This document shows positions 18,826 to 27,461 of a stretch of 64,000 nucleotides of DNA, in pieces (the first letter of the stretch is position 1; each line of letters starts with the position of its first letter). A program made the position numbers and the translations under genes. Source of the stretch: Xylanibacter ruminicola. GTDB lineage: Bacteria; Bacteroidota; Bacteroidia; Bacteroidales; Bacteroidaceae. Below the pieces are notes generated by a model. It was given only the letters and a program-made list of their open reading frames with translations. It was not told the DNA's origin and searched no databases. The stretch lies in assembly GCA_015060625.1 (NCBI GenBank), contig SUYC01000002.1, forward strand, positions 124,001 through 188,000, written 5' to 3'.

Positions 18826-18833
18826 CAAATATA
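18826..18833 (-). promoter_or_regulatory. -7 element of the GH92 operon, immediately before the ATG
   Basis: TATATTTG at 18833-18826 on the minus strand is only four bases from ATG 18821, so the mRNA is probably leaderless. A TTTG lies further upstream (18861-18858), but with a long 24-bp spacer. Confidence 0.5.
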
Positions 18834-18873
18834 CAATTATTTTTCGGGTATATGGCGCAAATGATGCATTTTC

Positions 18874-21156
18874 TTAACTTTTTTCGAATTTGCTTTTACC
18901 ACGCATGGTGTGGCGCAAGGCACTGAGAAGCTCCTGTGATTCCTGGACGAGGTTCAGGAATACGGTCATACTCTCGATATTCAGATGCTTGGTTTGGATG
19001 TCGTGGATGATGCGCTGGCGATAGTTTGAGAGGGTGGATTGCAGTTTGGCTGCATCCTCGCGGATGAGAGTGGTGGATTCTGCACTGAGGGCCCGATTAA
19101 ACAGGTGTACAATCTCGTTGCGAACAACCAGAAACTCATTGGCATAGCTGCTGGGGACGGGACTGAAATTATTGCCTACATGCTCTCTGCAAGGTTCGCC
19201 CATGCGCTTTAGGCAATACACCATCTGAGCGAGAGAGTTAATAATCAGGAAGTACCATGTGCTTTTTTCAACGCTGAGCACAGGGTCTATGCGGCGCAGG
19301 GCAATGATCTGCTTGCGGCGCTGTCGCTTGATATCTTTGCGTTGGCTCTCTGTGAGCACGGTTGTACGCCTCAGCGTGCGGTAATCCTCGTAAAAGAACG
19401 CGTTGGTCAGTGCCACATAATTCTCGGACACCTGACGGAGATGTTGCGACGTGGTATAATCCACATGTTTGCGGAGCAGTGCCCAACATTCTGTCTTGTC
19501 GCCAGCGTGCAGTATCTGCGTAAATAGTTTGTCGGCTTCGTTGGCTATATTGCTTTTGCCGTAACGCAGATGACTGCGCACAAGCAGGAAGATGGCTAGC
19601 ATGATGGCTGCGGCCATAGCTACAAACGACCCGTAGTATAGAACGGTGCAGACCAGGAAACACAAGATGAATGCCACGCCGGCTGTGATGAACCACCCGC
19701 CGATAACCGACAGCATGCCTGTAATGCGGAACACAGCACTTTCGCGGCTCCATGCCCGATCGGCAAGCGATGCGCCCATGGCCACCATAAAGGTAACGTA
19801 GGTGGTTGACAGTGGTAGTTTGAGTGAGGTACCCAGTGCCACCAGTGCCCCTGCGAGTACCAGATTGACTGCTGCGCGTATCTCGTCGAAAGCTGCTCCC
19901 TGCTTTAGAACGGCTGCATCGGCATTGAAGCGCGAGTCGATCCATCGTGCCATGCTTCTTGGTATCATCGCAGCTATACTATGGGCTATGCTTCTCGACG
20001 TGCGTACCAATGTTCGTGCCACGCCACTCGAACCAAACATCTCATCGCCCTCGTCTTGGCGTGAGAGGTCAACCGATGTCTTTACCACGTTCTGGGCCTT
20101 TTTTGAGAATATCAATGCTAGTACCATCACCACACCTGCTGCGATGAGATAGGGTGCGGGGGTATGCGCACTGTCCATCAGCGAGCGCATCATAAAGTTG
20201 TGCGCATCACCATGCCCGTTGGCCGTGTAGTCCTGATAAGCCTCAAGTCCAGTAAGTGGCACGCCCACAAAGTTCACAAGGTCGTTGCCTGCAAAGGCCA
20301 TTGCCAGGGCAAAGGTCCCCAGTAGTACAACGAATTTCAGCACAGGCAGTTTCATGGCACTCAGCAGAGTCATCAGTATCGAGAATACCACGATGCCTCC
20401 ACCGATAATCCACCACGTGTTCTGATTAACCATCTCCTTCAACTCTGGTGTCATTAAGCAGCTACTCTTCAGGCCGTTGATAAGCAGGAACCAGACGATG
20501 GCCGTTACCGACAGTCCGCCGAAGATACCAATCTTTAACGATGATGCAAACAGATTTCCCATCTTGCCCGTCTGGTCTGTCGTTCTCCCGTTCACACGGT
20601 AGGTGAAGGTGAAAACAAGGCGTGCTACCCATTGTACCAGTGTGCCGAGCGCAAATGCAATGGCTACGCTGAGGAATATGCCGAGGATGACCGATATGGC
20701 CTTCTCGGTATTCAGCAGGTCGCCTAATGAGAGTAATGTGCCGTCAGCAGCCGTTGCCCCGTGGAGTATCTGCAACAGGGCAATGGCAAAGGTTCCCCCC
20801 AATAGTTCAAACACCATCGATACGGTGGTGGAAGTAGGCATGCCGAGCGTGTTGAAAACGTCGAGCAGTACCACATCGGTCACCATCACAGCCAGAAAGA
20901 CGCACATCACGGCGTAGAACGAGAAATACTGTGGCGTCATGATGCCATGTCGTGCTACGTCCATCATGCCGTTGCTGAGTGCTGCTCCGGCAAATACGCC
21001 TATGGCGGCAATGATGACAATGGTTCTATATCGTGCCACCCGTGCACCAATGGCAGAGTTCAGAAAGTTTACGGCGTCGTTGCTCACGCCAACCACAAGG
21101 TCGAATACCGCGAGCACAATCAGAAAAATGACTATTCCAAGAAATAACGTATTCAT
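18874..21156 (-). CDS. pit: PiT-family inorganic phosphate transporter
   Basis: A 760-residue inner-membrane phosphate permease (PHO4/PiT family, cation-coupled). The first signature is VVGVSNDAVNFLNSAIGARV near residue 22 and the duplicated one is FAGNDLVNFVGVPLTG in the middle; LGMPTSTTVSMVFELLGG and LPLSTTYVTFMVAMGASLAD are the matching second motifs. After about a dozen helices, residues about 540-760 form a soluble helical tail comparable to a PhoU-like domain (HLRQVSENYVALTNAFFYED). It follows the 33-residue membrane-peptide gene by 19 bases, so the two are probably co-transcribed. Between them runs a stretch of ten T (21163-21172). Confidence 0.92.
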   Translation of the reverse strand: MNTLFLGIVIFLIVLAVFDLVVGVSNDAVNFLNSAIGARVARYRTIVIIAAIGVFAGAALSNGMMDVARHGIMTPQYFSFYAVMCVFLAVMVTDVVLLDVFNTLGMPTSTTVSMVFELLGGTFAIALLQILHGATAADGTLLSLGDLLNTEKAISVILGIFLSVAIAFALGTLVQWVARLVFTFTYRVNGRTTDQTGKMGNLFASSLKIGIFGGLSVTAIVWFLLINGLKSSCLMTPELKEMVNQNTWWIIGGGIVVFSILMTLLSAMKLPVLKFVVLLGTFALAMAFAGNDLVNFVGVPLTGLEAYQDYTANGHGDAHNFMMRSLMDSAHTPAPYLIAAGVVMVLALIFSKKAQNVVKTSVDLSRQDEGDEMFGSSGVARTLVRTSRSIAHSIAAMIPRSMARWIDSRFNADAAVLKQGAAFDEIRAAVNLVLAGALVALGTSLKLPLSTTYVTFMVAMGASLADRAWSRESAVFRITGMLSVIGGWFITAGVAFILCFLVCTVLYYGSFVAMAAAIMLAIFLLVRSHLRYGKSNIANEADKLFTQILHAGDKTECWALLRKHVDYTTSQHLRQVSENYVALTNAFFYEDYRTLRRTTVLTESQRKDIKRQRRKQIIALRRIDPVLSVEKSTWYFLIINSLAQMVYCLKRMGEPCREHVGNNFSPVPSSYANEFLVVRNEIVHLFNRALSAESTTLIREDAAKLQSTLSNYRQRIIHDIQTKHLNIESMTVFLNLVQESQELLSALRHTMRGKSKFEKS

Positions 21157-21175
21157 CTATTCTTTTTTTTTTGAT

Positions 21176-21277
21176 TTAGGCAAGGGCCATAAAGACCACT
21201 GCGATGAGCAACACAAGGAGGATAAACCTCACCCAATTGAAGATTCTCTGAATTTTTTCAGCTTTTTCTTTATTCAT
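21176..21277 (-). CDS. 33-residue single-span membrane peptide upstream of the PiT gene
   Basis: ATG at 21277 opens a 33-codon frame: a charged amphipathic start (MNKEKAEKIQRIFNWVR) and one hydrophobic helix (FILLVLLIAVVFMALA), ending at TAA. An A/G-rich stretch precedes the ATG, a -7 box lies about 37 bases upstream, and the PiT gene starts 19 bases after its stop. Size and topology are those of small membrane proteins that modulate a partner transporter; the natural partner would be PiT. I know of no named family for it. Confidence 0.6.
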   Translation of the reverse strand: MNKEKAEKIQRIFNWVRFILLVLLIAVVFMALA

Positions 21278-21289
21278 AATTCTTATTTC

Positions 21290-21309
21290 GTCAACCGTTA
21301 GTGGTTGAC
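21290..21309 (-). promoter_or_regulatory. Leader hairpin of the membrane peptide/PiT transcript
   Basis: GTCAACC (21290-21296) and GGTTGAC (21303-21309) form a perfect 7-bp stem with a 6-base loop between the -7 box and the ATG at 21277. It could be an operator or a short 5' stem. Confidence 0.4.
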
Positions 21310-21313
21310 ATTG

Positions 21314-21321
21314 CAAAGATA
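21314..21321 (-). promoter_or_regulatory. -7 element of the membrane peptide/PiT operon
   Basis: TATCTTTG reads at 21321-21314 on the minus strand. No TTTG is correctly spaced upstream; the Pho-box-like array takes that position, as expected of an activator-dependent promoter. Confidence 0.6.
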
Positions 21322-21330
21322 AATGGCGCA

Positions 21331-21370
21331 TGTTACAAAACCGTTTCAATCGTGTGATAGAATGGTTACA
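21331..21370 (-). promoter_or_regulatory. Pho-box-like array facing the PiT operon
   Basis: On the minus strand four hexamers lie at an exact 11-bp period: TGTAAC, TATCAC, TGAAAC, TGTAAC (their last bases at + positions 21365, 21354, 21343 and 21332). The last ends about ten bases before the -7 box. This is the layout of PhoB/PhoP sites in other phyla. The outer copies are identical and the inner ones diverged. Confidence 0.65.
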
Positions 21371-21378
21371 GCGACGTT

Positions 21379-21428
21379 TGTAACAAGATTGTAACATCGG
21401 CGTAACTGGGCCGTAACAAGATTGTAAT
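21379..21428 (+). promoter_or_regulatory. Pho-box-like array facing the Na/Pi symporter gene
   Basis: GTAAC starts at 21380, 21391, 21402 and 21413, followed by GTAAT at 21424: five units at an exact 11-bp period, the last running into the -7 box. Two longer copies of GTAACAAGATTGTAA (21380-21394 and 21413-21427) are part of the array. Confidence 0.75.
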
Positions 21429-21435
21429 ACCTTTG
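21428..21435 (+). promoter_or_regulatory. -7 element of the Na/Pi symporter gene
   Basis: TACCTTTG at 21428-21435 directly abuts the last repeat of the array; ATG 21455 follows 19 bases later. Confidence 0.65.
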
Positions 21436-21454
21436 CACCCAGAAATAACATATC

Positions 21455-23149
21455 ATGATGGAACTGATTATTAATATTTTCTCGCTTATAGGTTCGCTGG
21501 CATTGTTCCTCTATGGAATGAAAACGATGTCGGAGGGCCTTGAAAAGTTTGCGGGCGATCGCCTGCGCAGTATTCTGGCGGCTATGACCAAGAACCGCGT
21601 GATGGGTGTGCTGACGGGTGTGCTCATCACAGCACTCATCCAGTCGTCGAGTGCCACAACGGTGATGGTGGTGAGTTTTGTGAATGCAGGACTGATGACT
21701 CTTGGTCAGAGTATCGGTGTGATTATGGGCGCCAATATCGGTACAACGGTAACGGCGTGGATTATTTCTGCCGTAGGATTCAAAGTAAATATTGCCGCTT
21801 TTGCCATCCCCTTGCTCGCTATTGGCATGCCACTTATTTTCAGTGGCAAGGGCAACCGCAAGAGCATCGGCGAGTTTATTTTTGGTTTCTCGTTCCTTTT
21901 CATGGGTCTTTCGTTCCTGCAAGAGGCTGCCACAGCGATGAACATCGGCGATATGGTGGCTGGCATGCTGGCTCATGTGCCGCAGGATTCTTTCTTCACT
22001 ATCATCCTCTTTGTCATTGTGGGTGCACTGGTGACGATGATTGTACAAGCCTCAGCTGCCACGATGGCTATCACGCTGATGCTTTTTGGCATGCATATCC
22101 CTGGATTCGGGTTTGAACAGGCTGCTGCACTGGCTATGGGACAGAATATCGGTACCACCATCACGGCATTTATGGCTTCGCTGACTGCCAACACACAAGC
22201 ACGCCGCGCTGCATTGGCTCACATGTTCTTCAATGTTTTTGGCGTAGTGGTGTTTCTCATCGTGTTCTATCCCGCCTGCGATGCTGTCAGTTGGGTGGTA
22301 GAAAACCTTATGGGTGGTGGCAACGATCTTTTCAAACTGTCGGCTTTCCATACTGCCTTCAATATCATCAATACGCTGTTGCTCATTGGTTTTGTAAAGC
22401 AGATAGAGATGCTGGTGTGTCGCGTACTGCCGATGAAGGAACAGGACGAGGATTATCGTCTGAAGTTCATTTCTGGTGGTCTGCTCTCTACAGCAGAACT
22501 CAGCATTATGGAGGCTCAGAAGGAAATTCAGAATTTTGCCGAACGCTGTCACAGAATGTTTGGTTTTGTTACAGATCTGATGCAGACGGAGGATGAAGTG
22601 GTATTCAATAAAACTTTTTCTCGCATTGAGAAATACGAGAATATCACCGATTCGATGGAGATGGAGATTGCGGCCTACCTGAACAAGGTGAGTGAGGGTA
22701 GATTGTCGGATGCCTCGAAAGCGCAGATACAAAAGATGTTGCGCCAGATATCCGAACTGGAGAGCATCGGCGACTCGGTGTATAACCTCGGTCGCACTCT
22801 GAATCGCTATCGCCAGAATTGTCACGATACTTTTACCGACACCCAACTGCAACATATGCATACAATGTTGGGGCTTGTAGATGGGGCTCTCGTTGAAATG
22901 CAGAAGCGTATTGCTGCACCTGTTTCTCGTCCGACCACTTCGTACAATATCGAAAACGAGATTAATAACTACCGTACGCAGCTGAAAAATCAGAATCTGC
23001 ACGATGTTAACTCTGGCCTCTATGGTTATCAGCTCGGCGTTTTCTACGTAGATTTCATCTCGGAATGTGAGAAACTTGGCGACTATGTTATAAACGTTGT
23101 TCAGGCAGGAAAGAGCTTGAATACTGATTCTTTGCTATCTGCCACCTGA
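21455..23149 (+). CDS. Na+/phosphate symporter with PhoU-like C-terminal domain
   Basis: A 564-residue inner-membrane protein of the NptA/YjbB-type Na/Pi cotransporter II family. It has the two family repeats, each with a QSSSATT-type or related motif: LIQSSSATTVMVVSFVNAGL near residue 65 and MIVQASAATMAITLMLFGM near 195, with GANIGTTVTAWI and GQNIGTTITAFMA following. About ten helices end near residue 320, then a cytoplasmic PhoU-like helical domain runs to the end (EIQNFAERCHRMFGFVTDLM, then QISELESIGDSVYNLGRTL). It imports or exports phosphate with sodium. It is divergent from the PiT operon. Start may be ATG 21455 or 21458. Confidence 0.92.
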   Translation: MMELIINIFSLIGSLALFLYGMKTMSEGLEKFAGDRLRSILAAMTKNRVMGVLTGVLITALIQSSSATTVMVVSFVNAGLMTLGQSIGVIMGANIGTTVTAWIISAVGFKVNIAAFAIPLLAIGMPLIFSGKGNRKSIGEFIFGFSFLFMGLSFLQEAATAMNIGDMVAGMLAHVPQDSFFTIILFVIVGALVTMIVQASAATMAITLMLFGMHIPGFGFEQAAALAMGQNIGTTITAFMASLTANTQARRAALAHMFFNVFGVVVFLIVFYPACDAVSWVVENLMGGGNDLFKLSAFHTAFNIINTLLLIGFVKQIEMLVCRVLPMKEQDEDYRLKFISGGLLSTAELSIMEAQKEIQNFAERCHRMFGFVTDLMQTEDEVVFNKTFSRIEKYENITDSMEMEIAAYLNKVSEGRLSDASKAQIQKMLRQISELESIGDSVYNLGRTLNRYRQNCHDTFTDTQLQHMHTMLGLVDGALVEMQKRIAAPVSRPTTSYNIENEINNYRTQLKNQNLHDVNSGLYGYQLGVFYVDFISECEKLGDYVINVVQAGKSLNTDSLLSAT

Positions 23150-23211
23150 TAATCCATGAAAGAATATGCGTTAAAAATTCACAAATAAGACTGAAAGTCA
23201 GTTATATTTAG

Positions 23212-23219
23212 TATCTTTG
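23212..23219 (+). promoter_or_regulatory. -7 element of the TPR histidine kinase gene
   Basis: TATCTTTG at 23212-23219. A longer frame reaching back to 23217 would begin inside this box, so translation is taken to start at ATG 23253, giving a leader of about 27 nt. Confidence 0.6.
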
Positions 23220-23252
23220 CCATCAAATTTACCAGAATTCAGTCATCTAAGA

Positions 23253-25343
23253 ATGCTAAAACGACGAATATTACTTTTACTAACATGGATTGTAACTGTG
23301 GTTATTTTGGTGCCGCTTACAGGTTGTGAGAACGGTGGCAGAAAGGCGGCTTATGACGAGGCTGTTAAGACAATTATGGATGCCTCTAAGCAAAGAGATT
23401 TTAGCCGCATGCAGTTATTGGCCGACAGTTTGGGAAAGGCTGAGGTGCTGAGCGAGGCAGAGAGCTATTTTTGGCAGGGCTTAGCTTACTATCGCATGAT
23501 GCAGGTACACACTGCCGAATTTTTCTGGAAAGAGGCAATGGTATCTATTGAAGACTCTGATGATCCAGCCGATCTGGATACGTATGCCCGTGCGGCTAGT
23601 TATCTGGCTGGACTGCATATCCGCTATTACAACTTTCAAAGTGCCAGTAAGGTGGTGAGAACAGCTTTGGAGCATTTGAACTACCACCATTATATTTCCA
23701 CGAGCGACTATACCAATCTGCTTGTCTTCGCCGGTTGTTGCAAGGGGCATTATAACATTGATGACGAGGAGGTGTCCCAGCTCTTTGAACAAGCATATAA
23801 GCGACATCTGGATCATATTGCCAAGGCCCATGCGCGTGAGAATTATCACGATGCCGTGGTGGGTGTTATCAATATTGCCTATGGTTGGCTCAGTGAGAAG
23901 AAGTACAAGAAGGGGCTGTTCTGGAACCGGCGTTTAAAAAAACTGGTTAGTGATTACAAGCAGTTATTCCCGAATGATTCGGCGTATATCGATAAGCAGC
24001 AGGCCCGCTGCCATATCTTTGAGGCCATCGGCTATGAAGGCATCGGCAAGATTCACGAAGCAGAAGATGCCTTTGAGGCTTTCCAGCAATCTAACTTTGC
24101 AAACACCGACGAGGGCCATCTGGATGCCAGTAACTATTTGGCAATGGCGGGAAAATGGCAAGCTGCAGCCAAATTGCTGAGTAATCTTGATAACATTTTT
24201 GTGCATATGCAGTCGGGCTATTCGCTGGATGATATCCAGAAGTTCCTGCTGAAGAAATATAAGGTTAATCTGATGACGGGACAGACCGATTCGGCTAGTG
24301 TTGTAGCCAATCAGATTTGTCAGCGATTGGATTCTGCTATCATCAAGTCGCAATGGATAGACTCTGACGAGCAGGAGACGATACGTCAGAAAGAGGAACA
24401 GATACTGCAGCAGCAGGAGCACTTGTCGAAAGTGCGTATCTTGTCGCTTGTGGCTGCGATGATTGTTATCACATCTTTCTTCTCGGTCTATACCTATTTC
24501 CGTCACAGAGCTGAGCGGCGTTTGGCAGTTGCCAATGCCCAGTTGGAACAGAAGAATGTGCAACTGGCCATAGCCAATGCACATGCAGAGGAGTCGGCCA
24601 GGATGAAAGCCAGCTTTATTCAGCAGATGTCGCATGAGATACGCACGCCGCTGAATATTCTGTCGGGCTTTACGCAGGTTATCACCACACCAGGTATCGA
24701 ACTGGATGATGAAACTCGTCAGGATATCAATAGCAAAATCACCGAAAATACCGATCGCATTACCACACTGGTGAATAAGATGCTTGAACTCTCTGAGGTA
24801 AGCAGCAAAACCATCATTGAGCGTGCAGACAACGTACCTGTCATGCAGATTGCTGCCCAGGCCATCGATGAATCGGGTATCAGCAGCGCAGAGCATCTGA
24901 CGTTCTACCTTGAGTCGTCGCCTGAAGCCGAAAAACTGTATCTGCAAACAAACCAGCAGGCTGTCACCCGTGCGCTGATATTGTTGCTCGATAATGCCAA
25001 GAAGTTTACGCACGATGCCGAAGCCCGGCTCCGTAACGATACGAACGAAGCCCCTGAAAAGAAGGAAAAAGTGGTGCTAAGGGTGACTGCGGATACTGAA
25101 AAGGCGGTGTTTACCATCGAAGATACTGGTATTGTGATACCGCCTGAAGAGGCAGAACATATCTTCGAAGAGTTTGTGCAGCTCGACGAGTATTACGATG
25201 GAACAGGCATTGGCTTAACGATAGCCCGTTCGCTGGTTCGCCGACTTGGAGGCGATGTGTTCCTGGATACGAGCTACACGGATGGTGCCCGTTTTGTGAT
25301 GGAGATTTTAACATCTCCCCAAGTAACGGATAGTGCCAGTTAA
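23253..25343 (+). CDS. Lipoprotein-type TPR sensor histidine kinase
   Basis: A 696-residue membrane sensor. The N-terminus has a lipoprotein signal (VILVPLTGC, Cys25). Residues 30-390 are periplasmic TPR-like helices; a transmembrane helix (about 395-416) and coiled coil (ANAQLEQKNVQLAIANAHAE) lead to a HisKA domain with the H box SHEIRTPLNILSGF (His461) and a HATPase domain (LLLDNAKKFT, then FTIEDTGIVIPPEEAEHIFE and GTGIGLTIARSLVRRLGG). In the G1 box the usual second glycine is Val (DTGIVIP). No receiver domain is attached. The periplasmic half is clearly related to that of the phosphatase at 36079 (TSDYTNLLVFAGC against TTDYVNLLVFIGC; YIDKQQAR in both). It ends with a 4-base overlap onto the convergent PhoR-like gene. 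Confidence 0.9.
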   Translation: MLKRRILLLLTWIVTVVILVPLTGCENGGRKAAYDEAVKTIMDASKQRDFSRMQLLADSLGKAEVLSEAESYFWQGLAYYRMMQVHTAEFFWKEAMVSIEDSDDPADLDTYARAASYLAGLHIRYYNFQSASKVVRTALEHLNYHHYISTSDYTNLLVFAGCCKGHYNIDDEEVSQLFEQAYKRHLDHIAKAHARENYHDAVVGVINIAYGWLSEKKYKKGLFWNRRLKKLVSDYKQLFPNDSAYIDKQQARCHIFEAIGYEGIGKIHEAEDAFEAFQQSNFANTDEGHLDASNYLAMAGKWQAAAKLLSNLDNIFVHMQSGYSLDDIQKFLLKKYKVNLMTGQTDSASVVANQICQRLDSAIIKSQWIDSDEQETIRQKEEQILQQQEHLSKVRILSLVAAMIVITSFFSVYTYFRHRAERRLAVANAQLEQKNVQLAIANAHAEESARMKASFIQQMSHEIRTPLNILSGFTQVITTPGIELDDETRQDINSKITENTDRITTLVNKMLELSEVSSKTIIERADNVPVMQIAAQAIDESGISSAEHLTFYLESSPEAEKLYLQTNQQAVTRALILLLDNAKKFTHDAEARLRNDTNEAPEKKEKVVLRVTADTEKAVFTIEDTGIVIPPEEAEHIFEEFVQLDEYYDGTGIGLTIARSLVRRLGGDVFLDTSYTDGARFVMEILTSPQVTDSAS

Positions 25344-26785
25344 AAGCGTGCGAGAGTGAACTTGATGGTTAGTCCGCCGCCTGGTGTTGAGAGTGCTGTT
25401 GTTGTTCCGCCGTGAACAGCAACAGCATTTTTAACGATGGCGAGGCCGAGGCCTGTGCCGCCGAGTTTCCTACTGCGCCCTTTGTCGATACGGTAGAAAC
25501 GCTCAAAAAGGTGTTCCAGATGTTTTGGTTCTACGCCTGGGCCATCGTCGCTCACTTGGAACTCATAGAAATGGCGCCCTTCGTGCTCCACCTCGTTGCA
25601 GATGATTGCGATGCGCGAGGCTCCTGTGGCGTAGGCGATAGCGTTGTCAATCAGATTGCGGAAGATACTGTAGAGGAGGCTTGCGTCGCCCTGCACTTCC
25701 ACATGCTTGGGCATCTGTATGGATGGCGTGATGTGCTTTTCGTTCAGTTGCAGCGATGTGTCATCGAGCACATTCTGTACGATAGCACCGACGTTAACCT
25801 GCAGATACGCTTGTCGGGTGTCTGTACGACTGTCGTCCATCTCGTCGAGCTTGGTGAGTGCACTCATGTCAAGCAGTAGTTTGGTCATGCGTTCACTCTG
25901 GGCATAGCAGCGCTCCAGAAAGTGTTTTTTCTTGTCTTCGGGCATGTCGGGATGATCCAGAATGCTCTCCAGATAACCGTGAATGCTGGCGGCAGGCGTC
26001 TTCAGTTCGTGGGCGGCATTCTGTGTCAGTTGGCGCTTGATGCGTATCTTGTCCTCCTCAGAATGACGGAGCTTCCAATAAAGCATGATAATGGTATGGC
26101 TGATGTCGCCTAATTCGTCATCGGGCAGGCGCCGCTCCAGTTCGTGGTCAAGCTGTTTGCCCTCTTCGGCTTTCATGGCAAACTCTCGCAGATAGCCGAT
26201 ATGGCGACTGATGCGATGGGTGATGTAATAGAGGGCTACACCCAGCAGCAGCGTCAGCACAATGGCATAATACATATAGGTGCTGTCGGCCTGTAACGAG
26301 CGTGTCAGTTCGGCAGAGTAGGGCACAGCGGTACGCACGATGACATTGCCGAAGCGGGTAGCAGAGTAAAAGTAGGTTTCGTGGGTGGATTGCGACAGGC
26401 GCTTGATGTCGTAGCCGTTGCCATGATGCAATGCCTGCTGTATCTCTGTTCGCTGGAGATGGTTGCCCAGCGAATCTACCTGGGTTTCGTAGCTATCCAG
26501 GATTACCAGTCCGTCCTTGTCTATGATTGACACACGAAGCCCTTCCATGCTATGCCGTTCTACATAGTCGCGAAACAAACGATTATTAGTTAGACTGTCT
26601 TCGCCAATTGTCTGTACCATTTCGTAGTTGTACATCTGCAGTCGCGAGTGCAGAATGTCAATCTTGTATTCTTTTTCGCGTTGATATTGATACACGCTGA
26701 AGCAGATGGCAAAGAGCAGGAACACACCACCGATACTGAACAGCAGATTGCGCTGGAACGACTTACTTTTCAAAACAATAGCCAT
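25340..26785 (-). CDS. PhoR-like membrane sensor histidine kinase
   Basis: A 481-residue sensor: TM1 at about 13-33 (LLFSIGGVFLLFAICFSVYQ), a periplasmic domain of about 135 residues, TM2 at about 170-189, a HAMP-like segment, HisKA with AAHELKTPAASIHGYLES (His259), and HATPase with FRNLIDNAIAYA, VSDDGPGVEPKHLEHLFERF and GTGLGLAIVKNAV. It is translated from the same transcript as the OmpR/PhoB-type regulator, whose 3' end it overlaps by 23 bases. Architecture and partner are those of PhoR-PhoB or RprX-RprY systems of Bacteroides. The phosphate reading rests on two phosphate transporters and Pho-box-like arrays a few kb away and is not proven. Confidence 0.85.
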   Translation of the reverse strand: MAIVLKSKSFQRNLLFSIGGVFLLFAICFSVYQYQREKEYKIDILHSRLQMYNYEMVQTIGEDSLTNNRLFRDYVERHSMEGLRVSIIDKDGLVILDSYETQVDSLGNHLQRTEIQQALHHGNGYDIKRLSQSTHETYFYSATRFGNVIVRTAVPYSAELTRSLQADSTYMYYAIVLTLLLGVALYYITHRISRHIGYLREFAMKAEEGKQLDHELERRLPDDELGDISHTIIMLYWKLRHSEEDKIRIKRQLTQNAAHELKTPAASIHGYLESILDHPDMPEDKKKHFLERCYAQSERMTKLLLDMSALTKLDEMDDSRTDTRQAYLQVNVGAIVQNVLDDTSLQLNEKHITPSIQMPKHVEVQGDASLLYSIFRNLIDNAIAYATGASRIAIICNEVEHEGRHFYEFQVSDDGPGVEPKHLEHLFERFYRIDKGRSRKLGGTGLGLAIVKNAVAVHGGTTTALSTPGGGLTIKFTLARF

Positions 26786-27461
26786 AGCCTACACGTGTTT
26801 TAATCTGTTTGCCATAACGGCCAATTTTCTTGCGCAGTCGGGTGATGTTCACATCCACCGTTCGATCGAGCACCAGCACATCCTGAGGCCAACAGTATTT
26901 CAAGAGCTCTTCTCGCGAAAACACGGTGTTAGGGTGCTGCAACAGGAGCGACAGCAGTTCGTATTCCAGTTTGGTAAGTGACAGGTTCTGCCCATCTAGT
27001 GTAGCAGTCTTGGCATTATGGTCGAGCGTGATACCTTCGTAGCTTATCTTGTTGCTCGAAGTGCTTGCGGCCTGTTGCTCAGGTTGATGATAGGCTTGCG
27101 ATGAGCGTCTGAGTACTGCCCGTACCCTTGCCTTGACCTCCTTCATGCTCAGCGGCTTGGCTATATAGTCGTCAGCTCCGATATTCAATCCTTTTACCAG
27201 ATTGTCCTCTCCCTCTAATGCCGTAATAAAGATAATGGGGATATGCGCTGTAGCAGGATTGTCTTTGATCTTCCGAGCCATCTGGAACCCTGACATTTCA
27301 CCCATCATAACATCTAGGAGAATCAGAGCATATTCTTGTAGAGGAAGATTAAGAGCTTCCTCGGCCGAATTGGCGGTCATCACCTCAAACCCTTCTGTCT
27401 CGAGATTGTATTGAAGTATCTCGCAGATATCCAATTCATCGTCAACCACAAGTATTTTCAT
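26763..27461 (-). CDS. PhoB/OmpR-family response regulator
   Basis: A 232-residue regulator. The receiver domain (about 1-120) has the acidic pair Asp7-Asp8, phospho-acceptor Asp50 (LILLDVMM), Thr80 and Lys102 (DDYIAKPL). The winged-helix domain (about 135-232) shows LTKLEYELLSLLLQHPNTVF, REELLKYCW and RTVDVNITRLRKKIG, the PhoB-class recognition helix. The start is ATG 27461 (MKILVVDDE); a longer frame upstream covers leader sequence only. It is first in the operon with the PhoR-like kinase. PhoB-class regulators bind tandem 11-bp repeats, the arrangement found between 21331 and 21428. Confidence 0.88.
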   Translation of the reverse strand: MKILVVDDELDICEILQYNLETEGFEVMTANSAEEALNLPLQEYALILLDVMMGEMSGFQMARKIKDNPATAHIPIIFITALEGEDNLVKGLNIGADDYIAKPLSMKEVKARVRAVLRRSSQAYHQPEQQAASTSSNKISYEGITLDHNAKTATLDGQNLSLTKLEYELLSLLLQHPNTVFSREELLKYCWPQDVLVLDRTVDVNITRLRKKIGRYGKQIKTRVGYGYCFEK

